DNA of 64,000 nucleotides, taken from positions 1,612,001 through 1,676,000 of the forward strand of contig JAWKXN010000001.1 in NCBI GenBank assembly GCA_041396965.1, in the 5' to 3' direction. The position numbers were made by a program, and so were the translations under genes. Under the pieces are notes generated by a model that worked only from the letters and a program-made list of their open reading frames with translations, did no database searches and had not been told where the DNA came from. The DNA is from Rickettsiales bacterium. GTDB taxonomy: Bacteria > Pseudomonadota > Alphaproteobacteria > Rickettsiales > SXRF01. Below, in pieces: positions 35,678 through 44,554 of the stretch (the stretch's first letter is position 1; each line of letters starts with the position of its first letter).

Positions 35678-35965
35678 TTACTGCGCGCTCTGCTCAACCT
35701 GCTTGTTATCACCACTATTCTCATTAGAGGCACTGCCCATAGCGTAAACACACAAATCCTCAAAAGAAACATTATTCTCCATAGCTATTTTATGCAAACG
35801 CTCAAAACTATCCATAACTTCCTGTGGGATAGTCCCACCACGAATAGTTGATAGCCACCATGCCTGATGCTGCAAAGGATGGCGCTGCGGATGCGGCTCA
35901 CCAATATATACGTGAAATGGATGTTTAACTCCATTAAAATCACAGGGAACTGTAAAACGCTTCAT
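35678..35965 (-). CDS. DUF2610-like protein
   Basis: About 95 residues from the start MKRFTVPCDFNGVKHPFHVY. The body has YIGEPHPQRHPLQHQAWWLS, then RGGTIPQEVMDSFERLHKIA and NNVSFEDLCVYAM. I recall this pattern from a small family of unknown function (DUF2610) found largely in Rickettsiales; the name should be checked. I prefer the ATG at 35965 over one 15 codons upstream, because the family begins there. Confidence 0.7.
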   Translation of the reverse strand: MKRFTVPCDFNGVKHPFHVYIGEPHPQRHPLQHQAWWLSTIRGGTIPQEVMDSFERLHKIAMENNVSFEDLCVYAMGSASNENSGDNKQVEQSAQ

Positions 35966-36071
35966 AAAACCTAACCACCAGAAATACGATTGGACTAACA
36001 ACTGGTTCACAGCCTAACACATTTATATTACCGAATTATTACAAAATAATCAATTATATCCGTAACCACCA

Positions 36072-36938
36072 TTACCACAACACCTTAGCGCTGTAATCAG
36101 CCATTAACTGTTTAGTCATCTCACCAACTATAAATCTCTTATCACCGATTTGTCCAACTGGAGTTACTTCCGCCGCCGTTCCAGTTAAAAACACTTCCCG
36201 CGCGTTATCAAGCTCATCGGGATAAATATGCCGTTCAACGACTTCAATGCCTCTTGCTTTCGCTAAATCAATCACTGTCCTTCTGGTAACCCCGTCTAAT
36301 ATACAATCCGGTATTGGTGTATGCAGCTTACCATCCATCACCAAAAACAAGTTAGCCCCAGTTGCTTCAGCGAGCAATCCTCTGTAATCAAGCATTAAAG
36401 CATCGTCAAAACCATCCTTTTCAGCGGCGTGCTTGGAAAGGGTACATATCATATAAAGACCAGCAGCCTTACTAGCGGTTGGAATAGTGTTTGGTGCTGG
36501 CCTTGCCCATTTAGACATTTGCAGCCGTAACCCTCTTTCCTTCGCTTCTTTACTGAAATAGCTTGGCCATTCCCAGCTCGCTATTGCCACATGTATGGTA
36601 TTTTTCTGGGCGGAAATCGCCATCATCTCACTACCACGCCACGCTACCGGACGGATATATCCATTAACAACACCTTGTTTTTTAACCGTCCCGCTAGTCG
36701 CTTCTTCCAACTCCTCAAGACTATATGGCAAATTAAAACCAAGAAGTTTAGCGGAATTTATCAAACGCTCAGTATGCTCACGTAGTTTGAAAATCTTACC
36801 ATTATAAACCCGAACTCCTTCAAACACGCAAGAAGCGTAATGCAAACCGTGTGACAACACATGTATCTTAGCGTCACGCCACTCAACTAGCTTGCCATCA
36901 AACCAAATATAACCATCACGATCATCAAAAGAGAGCAT
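36072..36938 (-). CDS. ilvE: Branched-chain amino acid aminotransferase
   Basis: This is a fold-IV PLP enzyme of 288 residues. Motifs are HGLHYASCVFEGVRVY near residues 30-45, the PLP lysine in TASKAAG (Lys157), and EATGANLFLV. LDGVTRRTVIDLA and LTGTAAEVTPVG are also present. It makes the last step of Leu, Ile and Val synthesis or the first of their breakdown. A D-amino acid or aminodeoxychorismate enzyme of the same fold is less likely given the length and FEGVR. Confidence 0.9.
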   Translation of the reverse strand: MLSFDDRDGYIWFDGKLVEWRDAKIHVLSHGLHYASCVFEGVRVYNGKIFKLREHTERLINSAKLLGFNLPYSLEELEEATSGTVKKQGVVNGYIRPVAWRGSEMMAISAQKNTIHVAIASWEWPSYFSKEAKERGLRLQMSKWARPAPNTIPTASKAAGLYMICTLSKHAAEKDGFDDALMLDYRGLLAEATGANLFLVMDGKLHTPIPDCILDGVTRRTVIDLAKARGIEVVERHIYPDELDNAREVFLTGTAAEVTPVGQIGDKRFIVGEMTKQLMADYSAKVLW

Positions 36939-36953
36939 TGTTAAAATCCACCA

Positions 36954-37793
36954 TTATTTATTAAGTTTAATTACTGAAATCTGCCGACCGTAAACCTTCT
37001 CACCTCGCTTACAGCTCCGCCGATAACTGAAAAACTCATTATTATTCAAATAAGTATCCCGCGCAACAGAATTTACGCTTACTATACCGGTTTTTTTCAA
37101 CTTATCCGCCGCATATACCGGAAGGTCAAACAAATATTTTTGTTCCACGTCATCCCGCAAGCCGTCAGGCTGTGCGGGATCTCGCAAATAAGCACAAGAT
37201 CCTGTGCTACGACTATGCTGTCTACAGCATGACACAAAAAATTCTTTATTATCAGCATTTTGCTCCATAAACCTATCGTAAAATTCCTTACCAACCTCAT
37301 ACGAGTCTCTGCCAATAGCCGGACCAATGGTCGCTACAATATCCTCTACCCTTGCTCCCAGCTCTCTCATTACCTCTACCGCATTTTCAATAATACCGGA
37401 AAAAGCTCCCTTCCAACCGGAATGAGCAGCGGCGATAACCCCATTTTTCCTATCAGCGAACAATATCGGCAGACAATCAGCGGTAAGCACACCAAGTATT
37501 ATATTTGGCTTATTAGTGACCATAGCGTCCGCCTGCGGAGCGTCCTCATGCTTCCATACTTTATCAACTTTCACCACATCCGCGCTATGCACTTGATAAA
37601 GACCACAAAGCTCGCCACCACCCATTTCATTAACAACTACCTGCCGATTCTTTGATACTTTATCATAATCGTCACCAGAGCCATATCCACAATTTAGCGA
37701 ATTATAAATACCGTCACTCACCCCACCCAAACGGGTAAAAAATCCATGACTTATGTTATTTAATAATGAAAGTTCAGGACATTTATAGTGCAT
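36954..37793 (-). CDS. pgeF: PgeF/YfiH-type purine nucleoside enzyme with in-frame repeat insert
   Basis: The family (laccase-domain, DUF152) was reported to act on purine nucleosides and on muramyl peptide side products. Motifs are HGFFTRLGGVSDG, QVHSADV, LTADCLPILFAD and AAHSGWKGAFSGI. These include the Cys/His metal ligands. Residues about 188-218 do not belong: the Cys/Arg/Ser-rich stretch is encoded by a palindromic repeat (37140-37233). Normal sequence resumes at YLFDLPVYAADKL. The frame is kept. The other catalytic motifs are intact. Confidence 0.88.
   Translation of the reverse strand: MHYKCPELSLLNNISHGFFTRLGGVSDGIYNSLNCGYGSGDDYDKVSKNRQVVVNEMGGGELCGLYQVHSADVVKVDKVWKHEDAPQADAMVTNKPNIILGVLTADCLPILFADRKNGVIAAAHSGWKGAFSGIIENAVEVMRELGARVEDIVATIGPAIGRDSYEVGKEFYDRFMEQNADNKEFFVSCCRQHSRSTGSCAYLRDPAQPDGLRDDVEQKYLFDLPVYAADKLKKTGIVSVNSVARDTYLNNNEFFSYRRSCKRGEKVYGRQISVIKLNK
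37140..37233. repeat. Palindromic element inside pgeF
   Basis: It contains ATCCCGCA/TGCGGGAT around a smaller GCC/GGC stem, GCACA/TGTGC, and ATGCTGT/ACAGCAT. The total of about 93 bases keeps the frame. Its products in the pgeF frame read like those of Rickettsia-type protein-coding palindromic elements. No second copy of this exact element is in the window. Confidence 0.7.
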
Positions 37794-37805
37794 ATAAAAA
37801 TCCCA

Positions 37806-38909
37806 CTAGAAACCTTCCGCCTTAATAATATCCTTCGAGGTAATGGCAAGAACCTTAAATAATTCTCCCATTTCTTTAGGGTCAGCGATTCTCTCTAAAC
37901 CAGACATAAGAACTTTCTGCTCTTCATTATCCAGATTACGGCACAACATTACAGTCCTCTCACCAGCGCCCAGCCGCATTAAAAAAGCTCCCTGCGCTAC
38001 CGGACCATAAATATTCACATTGTACTTACCCGCCGCTTGTGACAAAGCCTGAAAATCAACATGCGCGGTAATATCATTATCACCTATGTTAGATAAAACT
38101 TTCTGATAAGCGTGATAACGCACAGCTTGCAGTGTATCGCCTCTACTACCACCAATATACCCATAATCAATAATAAGGCAAACCCCACCATACTCACCTA
38201 TACGCTCAGCCATTTTCTCCACTATATTAATAGCCGGCTCACATATCTCAACGGTAATCTCTTTTTTACCACCTAATATATCTTTCCTGTTTTCATATAT
38301 ATTGAGTATTTCATCAGGTATTTCTAAAAAAACCTCTCCCTCCTCAGCGGTAACGAAGGAAAAATCTCCATCCACAACATCAACAAATATCTCTGCTATA
38401 CCTTTTTCACTCAAATTAAACTGACGAACCGGCAGAGCGTCAAAAAACTCATTAGCTACAAGCAACAAGGGCTTATCTGGCAAATTGTCTATATCATCAT
38501 GCCACTCAATACGCTCATGTTTTCCAGCGAGCGTCTTCCATTGTTTTTGCCTAAGTGTCGGGCTAGTCTCTACTATATGAATATCTATAGCGTCATGAAA
38601 TCCTGATATATGCTTGGTGGAACGCAAAATATCCGCCATCAGTGTTCCCCTGCCCGCGCCAATCTCAACCATAGCCACATCCTCAGGAGAGCCAAGCAGT
38701 AACCAGCTATGCGCCAACCAACCACCGATCATCTCACCAAACACTTGAGATATTTCAGGAGAGGTAACAAAGTCACCTTCCTTTCCAAGCGGATCCCTTT
38801 TCATATAATAGCCATATTCAGGGTGAGAGAGAGCATAGCTCATAAACTCGGCGACATTTATAGCACCTTCTTCCTCAATACGTCGCTTTACTATTTCTTC
38901 AAGACTCAT
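37806..38909 (-). CDS. MidA/NDUFAF7-type SAM methyltransferase
   Basis: About 367 residues of the DUF185 family. VAEFMSYALSHPEYGYYMKRDPLG is the conserved start, and FVTSPEISQVFGEMIGGW and VEIGAGRGTLMADIL (SAM motif) follow. NEFFDALPVRQF and LIIDYGY complete the pattern. The eukaryotic member methylates an Arg in complex I subunit NDUFS2; the bacterial target is inferred. The ATG at 38909 overlaps the lgt end. Confidence 0.9.
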   Translation of the reverse strand: MSLEEIVKRRIEEEGAINVAEFMSYALSHPEYGYYMKRDPLGKEGDFVTSPEISQVFGEMIGGWLAHSWLLLGSPEDVAMVEIGAGRGTLMADILRSTKHISGFHDAIDIHIVETSPTLRQKQWKTLAGKHERIEWHDDIDNLPDKPLLLVANEFFDALPVRQFNLSEKGIAEIFVDVVDGDFSFVTAEEGEVFLEIPDEILNIYENRKDILGGKKEITVEICEPAINIVEKMAERIGEYGGVCLIIDYGYIGGSRGDTLQAVRYHAYQKVLSNIGDNDITAHVDFQALSQAAGKYNVNIYGPVAQGAFLMRLGAGERTVMLCRNLDNEEQKVLMSGLERIADPKEMGELFKVLAITSKDIIKAEGF

Positions 38910-39696
38910 ATTTTTTTCTCTTAATCCCAAATATTAAATAAAGCCCAACAAGAATCATCGGCACGCTAAGTAACTGCCCCATAGTAGCGCCATTATAGAG
39001 AAAACCGATAAAAGCGTCCGGCTCACGGAAGAATTCACAAAATATCCTAGCGAAAGAATATAATATTAAAAAAACGCCACTAAGATAACCGGTTTTCTCA
39101 CGCATGTTAGTTTTCTTAAGCAAGAACAACAGTATAAAAAACAGAACGAATCCCTCTAATGATGCTTCATATAGCTGGCTAGGATGGCGTGGCAACTCCC
39201 CTCCTCTAGGAAATACCATGCCAAGCGGAGAATCCGTAACCCTACCAAACAACTCACCATTAGCGAAGTTAGCGAGTCTGCCAAAAAATAGACCTATAGG
39301 AGCGGCACAAGCTAACAAATCAGCAAGTGAGAGAAAATTTATCTTATATTTACGGCAAAACAGATAGAACGAGAAAATAACACCAATAAGCCCACCATGA
39401 AACGACATACCGCCTTTCCAGACATAAAATATCTCTGGAATATTCGTAAGGTAATAATCAGGCTTATAAAAAAACACATAACCAAGCCTGCCACCAAGTA
39501 TAATACCAAGAGCAGCCCACACAACCATATCATCTATTGCCGCCTTGGTTAGGTTTTTAAGTGGTCTTTTCTTATGTTCGCTAATCACCAACCACCAGCC
39601 GAGCAAAATCCCACCAAGATAAGCAAGCGAATACCAGCGTATGACAAAACTACCAATACTTATAGCAACAGGATCAATATCAGGAAATCTCAGCAT
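38899..39696 (-). CDS. lgt: Prolipoprotein diacylglyceryl transferase Lgt
   Basis: Lgt attaches diacylglycerol to the lipobox Cys of prolipoproteins in the inner membrane. Its 265 residues have seven membrane segments. The signature is FFGRLANFANGELFGRVTD, and HGGLIGV and RHPSQLYEASLEG match conserved essential motifs. It overlaps the methyltransferase start by 11 bases. Confidence 0.96.
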   Translation of the reverse strand: MLRFPDIDPVAISIGSFVIRWYSLAYLGGILLGWWLVISEHKKRPLKNLTKAAIDDMVVWAALGIILGGRLGYVFFYKPDYYLTNIPEIFYVWKGGMSFHGGLIGVIFSFYLFCRKYKINFLSLADLLACAAPIGLFFGRLANFANGELFGRVTDSPLGMVFPRGGELPRHPSQLYEASLEGFVLFFILLFLLKKTNMREKTGYLSGVFLILYSFARIFCEFFREPDAFIGFLYNGATMGQLLSVPMILVGLYLIFGIKRKKYES

Positions 39697-39748
39697 AATA
39701 ATTTATAAATATAGTCAATTAAAATTTACAAAGGACAGTTAAAAACAT

Positions 39749-40663
39749 TTATAGCTTATTTACAGCAATATCCAATATTTTATCCAAATCTTGTTCCAAA
39801 TTACCATCATACTCAGTAAAAGGAATTGATAATGACTTTAAGATCATAGAAAATCTCTTATAACCTTCCTTGCTCCTTAATTCTACCCAATTTATATTAC
39901 TATCATTAAACTGATTTTTATTTTGTTCTGACAATTTATCTGCGATGAATATATCTGTATTCCTTGCGAATATAGCATCAGCACTTTCAGGATTCCCTCT
40001 ACCCATTAACTTTACTTCACAATTGAATCTATCTTTATCTCTTACTAAGTAAAAATCTACTTCTCTATCAAATGCTTTAGATTTGTCTCTCTTAAATACA
40101 GATTCATAATTTGACTCATCTACTTTATACAGAAGACAAAGAGTTTTTGCCAATGGAACTTCTACTCTTTTTCCCGCTGTACTCCATAATCCACCTCTTA
40201 ATTCTGCTCTTTTTACCGCCAGTGTATTTATTACTATCAAACTCTCGCTAACATTTAAGTCTACACTTACGCCTTTGAACTTTACAGTAAGAGTTAAATC
40301 AAGCTCGTGCTCAGTTTCAACTAAACTCTTAATTGTATTATACAAAGAATCATAATGTTCATTAGCCGCATTAATTATAATTTCTTTAGAAGACGAATTA
40401 AACATATTATGAATCGTCTTTTTATTTAATCCAGAATTTATGGCAATCTCTTGTCCTGATAATTCTTCACTTAAGAACTCTTTTTTATACCAATCAACAG
40501 TAATATTTTTATTTAATAACTTTGCCTCAACAACTTTCTTAAAAAAATCAACAGCAAACTGAAGGAATTCAGCATTTATTAACGTTACTACTTCAATCCT
40601 ATAATCATCACCATTAAGCAATTTTTTTATAATATTTCTTACTACATGATCCGTCAAAGTCAT
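39749..40663 (-). CDS. CfrBI-like type II restriction endonuclease
   Basis: The protein has 304 residues. The nuclease core is likely FDREVDFYLVRDKDRFNCEVKLMGRGNPE: an acidic residue (Asp in EVDF) followed by E-V-K, a PD-(D/E)xK pattern. The order and the ends resemble the CfrBI family as I recall it (CCWWGG cutters). An N-terminal helix-turn-helix-like part (EEIAINSGLNKKTIHNMFNS type) may bind DNA. It overlaps the methyltransferase stop by four bases, a typical restriction-modification arrangement. Confidence 0.75.
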   Translation of the reverse strand: MTLTDHVVRNIIKKLLNGDDYRIEVVTLINAEFLQFAVDFFKKVVEAKLLNKNITVDWYKKEFLSEELSGQEIAINSGLNKKTIHNMFNSSSKEIIINAANEHYDSLYNTIKSLVETEHELDLTLTVKFKGVSVDLNVSESLIVINTLAVKRAELRGGLWSTAGKRVEVPLAKTLCLLYKVDESNYESVFKRDKSKAFDREVDFYLVRDKDRFNCEVKLMGRGNPESADAIFARNTDIFIADKLSEQNKNQFNDSNINWVELRSKEGYKRFSMILKSLSIPFTEYDGNLEQDLDKILDIAVNKL

Positions 40664-42033
40664 ATATTTACCTTAAATTCATCAACCGTTAAAAACTTGG
40701 TCGGACGTTCATCAAACATAGTATCATCAACTTTTTTCGTTTTCATATAGTCAAAATATTCAACATCCTTTTCTGTTAAAAAAAACCTTCTTCCCAAATT
40801 TTTTGCTACCCTACCAACCGTCCCACTACCAGCAAAAGGATCAAATACTAAATCACCAATATAAGAATAATATTTTATAACTCTTCTGCATAACTCCTGC
40901 GGAAACACCGCAGAATGCACTTTATCATAACAAGGGTCTATCTTCCATACATTGGTAGTTTCAAATTCCTCATTTACTCTGCTATTATTAACGACATCAG
41001 AGTCATATTGTTTAATATTCCAGTCTAAAAGTTTTTCAGTTTTTTTTCTATAAACCATTAAATATTCAGTAACACAATTGGGTTTATAACCGATGGGCTT
41101 CCTATGCTGCATAAAACCACCAACCCTGTTCTTTACACTCGCTTCCGGTTTAAGCCAAATAATATCATCTATAAACTCCCACCCAATTTCCATTAAATAA
41201 TGATGAATATCAAAAGGTATAGGGTATCTTTTACTACTATGTGCCCTACTTATTCTGGGAACTATCACCGGAGAGGTATTTAATATTAAAAACCTACCTT
41301 CTTTCGTAATTCTGTAAACTTCCCTAAATACTCTCGTAAGAAAATCTAAATAATACTGATAGCTAGGATAAATTGAATAATCTCGCGCGTTATAATATGG
41401 AGGAGAAGTAAATGTTAAATGCACGGTATCATCTTTTAACAAATTCATCACCTCTAACGTATCACCATGAACCACCACATTTTTCAAGTAATTGTGAGAC
41501 TCACTATGAGCTTGGCGCTTAACAACATCTTCACAAGAAAAATACTCTTTGCGTATTACACTCCTAACCATCTCATTATCGTGATTTATTAAGCCCTGCA
41601 AATTGCTGTCCACATAATAATTACCTCTAAAAACCAGCAAAGCTCTTATTGCTTGACATACAATCTTAGGATCAAAATCATCTAACATATCAACTAAAAA
41701 ATTTATGTTATCTTCGTCACGAACCCTTCCTATTGATGAAACTGCTTCTCTTCTAACTGATGTATTACTATCCTCTAATGCTACCCTCTTTATGTCTTCA
41801 ATGTAATTATGTCCTTTAATCTTTCCTATATTCTTTACAGCTAAAGTCCTAACGTTCGGATTTTTGTGCCCTAACAAATCTAGGAGAAACTCTCCATCAA
41901 AATCTTTAGACAAATACCCAAGATTTTCTAAAACAAATATAAGCGATGAACTATCTTTAGTATTTTCAACCAATCCAACAAGTGATTGCTTATCGCTTTC
42001 AGCCAATTCTTTAATATATTCCCTGGTTAGCAT
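40660..42033 (-). CDS. Beta-class DNA methyltransferase with N-terminal HEAT repeats
   Basis: The protein has 457 residues. Residues about 25-165 are three to four HEAT repeats (HKNPNVRTLAVKNIGKIKGH, SNTSVRREAVSSIGRVRDE, DDFDPKIVCQAIRAL). The catalytic part has motif IV TSPPYYN first and motif I FDPFAGSGTVGR near the C-terminus, the order of beta-class m4C or m6A enzymes. It protects the host DNA from the partner nuclease. The HEAT fusion is unusual for a type II methylase. Confidence 0.88.
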   Translation of the reverse strand: MLTREYIKELAESDKQSLVGLVENTKDSSSLIFVLENLGYLSKDFDGEFLLDLLGHKNPNVRTLAVKNIGKIKGHNYIEDIKRVALEDSNTSVRREAVSSIGRVRDEDNINFLVDMLDDFDPKIVCQAIRALLVFRGNYYVDSNLQGLINHDNEMVRSVIRKEYFSCEDVVKRQAHSESHNYLKNVVVHGDTLEVMNLLKDDTVHLTFTSPPYYNARDYSIYPSYQYYLDFLTRVFREVYRITKEGRFLILNTSPVIVPRISRAHSSKRYPIPFDIHHYLMEIGWEFIDDIIWLKPEASVKNRVGGFMQHRKPIGYKPNCVTEYLMVYRKKTEKLLDWNIKQYDSDVVNNSRVNEEFETTNVWKIDPCYDKVHSAVFPQELCRRVIKYYSYIGDLVFDPFAGSGTVGRVAKNLGRRFFLTEKDVEYFDYMKTKKVDDTMFDERPTKFLTVDEFKVNI

Positions 42034-42183
42034 ATCCCAATACTATATTTTTATCTTATCTAATAATCTGTATATAATTTACACCATCATACACAAATAC
42101 AATACGGCTATTTAGTAGCCTACGAGACCACAAATTAAAATAATATTTTGAAAATAAATTATTCAAAGAGTAAAAAGCTAGAA

Positions 42184-42558
42184 TTAATATTCATCCCACG
42201 CTTTTTTCTTCATCTTAGATAAATCAATCTCACTAACTGGTTTGAAACTTATACTATCATCACTTGGCGACTCAGTAGTGAGCATATTATAATTAGCGTC
42301 CATTTCTTTTGATAATTCCTCAGATGGCTTACCCTTACCAGAGGCAATTATTTTACCATAATCACTAGGCGCGAAATCCTTACCCGAATGTAAAGCCGCG
42401 TATAATTTTTTTATATTGGGCATGGTAACTTCAACATAACTATAAATCATGTCACCGAACGAATTTTTACCCTGCAATAACATGACAGCGTACTCATCAC
42501 TGAACAGCTCTCCAAACCTGTCAGTTGAATTACCACCTTCTGTAACTTGCTTATCCAT
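42184..42558 (-). CDS. Hypothetical protein
   Basis: The protein has 124 residues, soluble and acidic, with Lys-rich ends (SEIDLSKMKKKAWDEY). No membrane helix, signal peptide or known motif is seen. It lies alone with 150-210 bases of non-coding sequence on either side. Confidence 0.5.
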   Translation of the reverse strand: MDKQVTEGGNSTDRFGELFSDEYAVMLLQGKNSFGDMIYSYVEVTMPNIKKLYAALHSGKDFAPSDYGKIIASGKGKPSEELSKEMDANYNMLTTESPSDDSISFKPVSEIDLSKMKKKAWDEY

Positions 42559-42771
42559 TTACACGCCTACACTTCACTATACAAAAACCATCGACAAAAC
42601 GACAACAAAACCTAGAGAACGACACAACAAAAGGGCTACCAAATGAATGCCAGCCACCCCCTCAATCCGGCTATAATATACAGTATTTCTTACCTATAAG
42701 TAAATTAAAAACCCACCCAAGCCATAATAATAGCTTAATGGAAAAATTAATACAAAGTTAACAAAAACAAC

Positions 42772-43359
42772 TTATAACTTTCTTATCAGTGACTTAATAG
42801 CCTCTGGATAAATGATATATTCCTGCTCGTGTATGCGACTATGTAAACTTTCCTCATTATCTTCTGGCAACACAGGTACTTTTCTTTGCGCTATCACCTC
42901 ACCACCATCAAGTTCAGAAGTGACCATATGCACACTGCACCCACTTTCACTAACCCCAGCTAATAACGCGTCCCTTACCGCATGCGCTCCCTTAAAATCA
43001 GGAAGAAGTGAGGGATGAATATTAAGCATTCTTCCTTGCCATTTTTCCACAAACTCTGAGGATAAAATCCTCATAAAACCAGCGAGACAAACTATCTCAA
43101 TACTATACTCATCAAGCCGTTCATCAAGCGCTTTATCAAAATCCTCACGGCTATTATACGCCTTATGCTCTATAACATATGAGTCAATTCCGGCTTCCTT
43201 CGCTCTGACCAACCCGTAAGCGTCTTTCTTGTTGGAGATAACCAAAACTATTTCCGCCGGATAATCACTTTCTCTCGCCGCATTGATAAGAGCCTGTAAA
43301 TTACTGCCATTGCCTGAGATAAGAACCGCCACACGATATTTTTTCAAAATACTGCTCAT
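42772..43359 (-). CDS. purN: Phosphoribosylglycinamide formyltransferase PurN
   Basis: PurN transfers formyl from 10-formyl-THF to GAR in purine synthesis. About 195 residues show AVLISGNGSNLQALINA at the N-terminus, the substrate motif AGFMRILS and NIHPSLLPDFKGAHA with the catalytic His and Asp region. The ATG at 43359 is preferred over a TTG three codons upstream. It follows purM by 15 bases. Confidence 0.95.
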   Translation of the reverse strand: MSSILKKYRVAVLISGNGSNLQALINAARESDYPAEIVLVISNKKDAYGLVRAKEAGIDSYVIEHKAYNSREDFDKALDERLDEYSIEIVCLAGFMRILSSEFVEKWQGRMLNIHPSLLPDFKGAHAVRDALLAGVSESGCSVHMVTSELDGGEVIAQRKVPVLPEDNEESLHSRIHEQEYIIYPEAIKSLIRKL

Positions 43360-43382
43360 AAAAACCAAAAGATTGAAGTATT

Positions 43383-44423
43383 TTATAAAAACTCTACAGA
43401 TTTATCTTTACGCTGCTCAACAACGCCTATCCTGTACACAACCTCACCGTTCTCCTCAAGAACAGAGACCACATCCTCAACAACCTCTTTTGACACCACC
43501 ATAACCATACCTATGCCACAATTAAATGTCCGCATAAAATCATCATCCGGAACATTACCAGCAGATTTCAGCCACTCAAAAACCGGCGGCATTTTCCAAG
43601 AACTAAGATCAATTTTGGCAGATAGCAAGTCAGGCAAAACTCTTGGTAAATTCTCAGGAAGCCCACCCCCAGTTATATGCGCCAAAGCCTTAATATTTCC
43701 TCTGAACTTATTAATAGCCGCAAGACAACTTTTCACATAAATCCGAGTTGGTGTAAGCAACTCCTCATGGATAGTTTTACCAGCCGAAAATGGCGCTGGA
43801 GAGTCAAAAGATAAATTATTTTTTTCTAATATACGTCTTACTAGCGAAAAACCGTTGGAATGAACACCACTAGAAGCAAGCCCAAGCAGAACGTCCCCAT
43901 CAGCCACACCGGACGGGAGCAAATTATCGCGCTCAACCGCACCGACAGCAAAGCCAACAATATCGTAATCTCCATCACTATACATACCTGGCATTTCAGC
44001 GGTCTCACCACCAACAAGCGCGCATCCGGCAAGTTTACAACCATCCGCTATGCCGGATACCACTGACTCCGCCACCTCTACTGAAAGCTTGCTGGTAGAG
44101 AAACAATCTAGGAAAAACAGAGGCTCCGCACCTTGTACAATAAGATCATTCACACTCATCGCCACCAAATCAATGCCTATAGTGTCATGCTTACCGGATT
44201 GCTGGGCTATCTTAAGTTTCGTTCCCACACTATCAGTCGCTGAAACCAAGAGCGGGTCTTTATAATCAAGCTTCTTTATGTCGAACAACGCGCCAAAGCC
44301 ACCGATACTACCAACACTACCAAGCCTTGTTGTTGCCTTTGCTAGCGGCTTTATCCTTTTCACCAAATCATTTCCAGCATCTATATCCACACCAGAATCT
44401 TTGTAACTAAGTCTTTCCTGCAT
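43383..44423 (-). CDS. purM: Phosphoribosylformylglycinamidine cyclo-ligase PurM
   Basis: PurM makes AIR from FGAM and ATP. It has about 346 residues with LSYKDSGVDIDAGNDLV at the start, SATDSVGTKLKIA, and ALVGGETAEMPGMY. ITGGGLPENLPRVLP completes the set. The ATG at 44423 has GAGAG upstream. It forms an operon with purN, and a DUF2066-like gene is divergent, a common proteobacterial order. Confidence 0.96.
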   Translation of the reverse strand: MQERLSYKDSGVDIDAGNDLVKRIKPLAKATTRLGSVGSIGGFGALFDIKKLDYKDPLLVSATDSVGTKLKIAQQSGKHDTIGIDLVAMSVNDLIVQGAEPLFFLDCFSTSKLSVEVAESVVSGIADGCKLAGCALVGGETAEMPGMYSDGDYDIVGFAVGAVERDNLLPSGVADGDVLLGLASSGVHSNGFSLVRRILEKNNLSFDSPAPFSAGKTIHEELLTPTRIYVKSCLAAINKFRGNIKALAHITGGGLPENLPRVLPDLLSAKIDLSSWKMPPVFEWLKSAGNVPDDDFMRTFNCGIGMVMVVSKEVVEDVVSVLEENGEVVYRIGVVEQRKDKSVEFL

Positions 44424-44554
44424 ATACACTCTCAACTCTATTTTTTATACGTTATTCTTAAGGTTTATATCTTGCGACAAGCTCTATAATCAACTATTAA
44501 TAGCATGACTGTCACAGCTATTGATAAAAAACTATCATTCAAGCCCTATAATTT

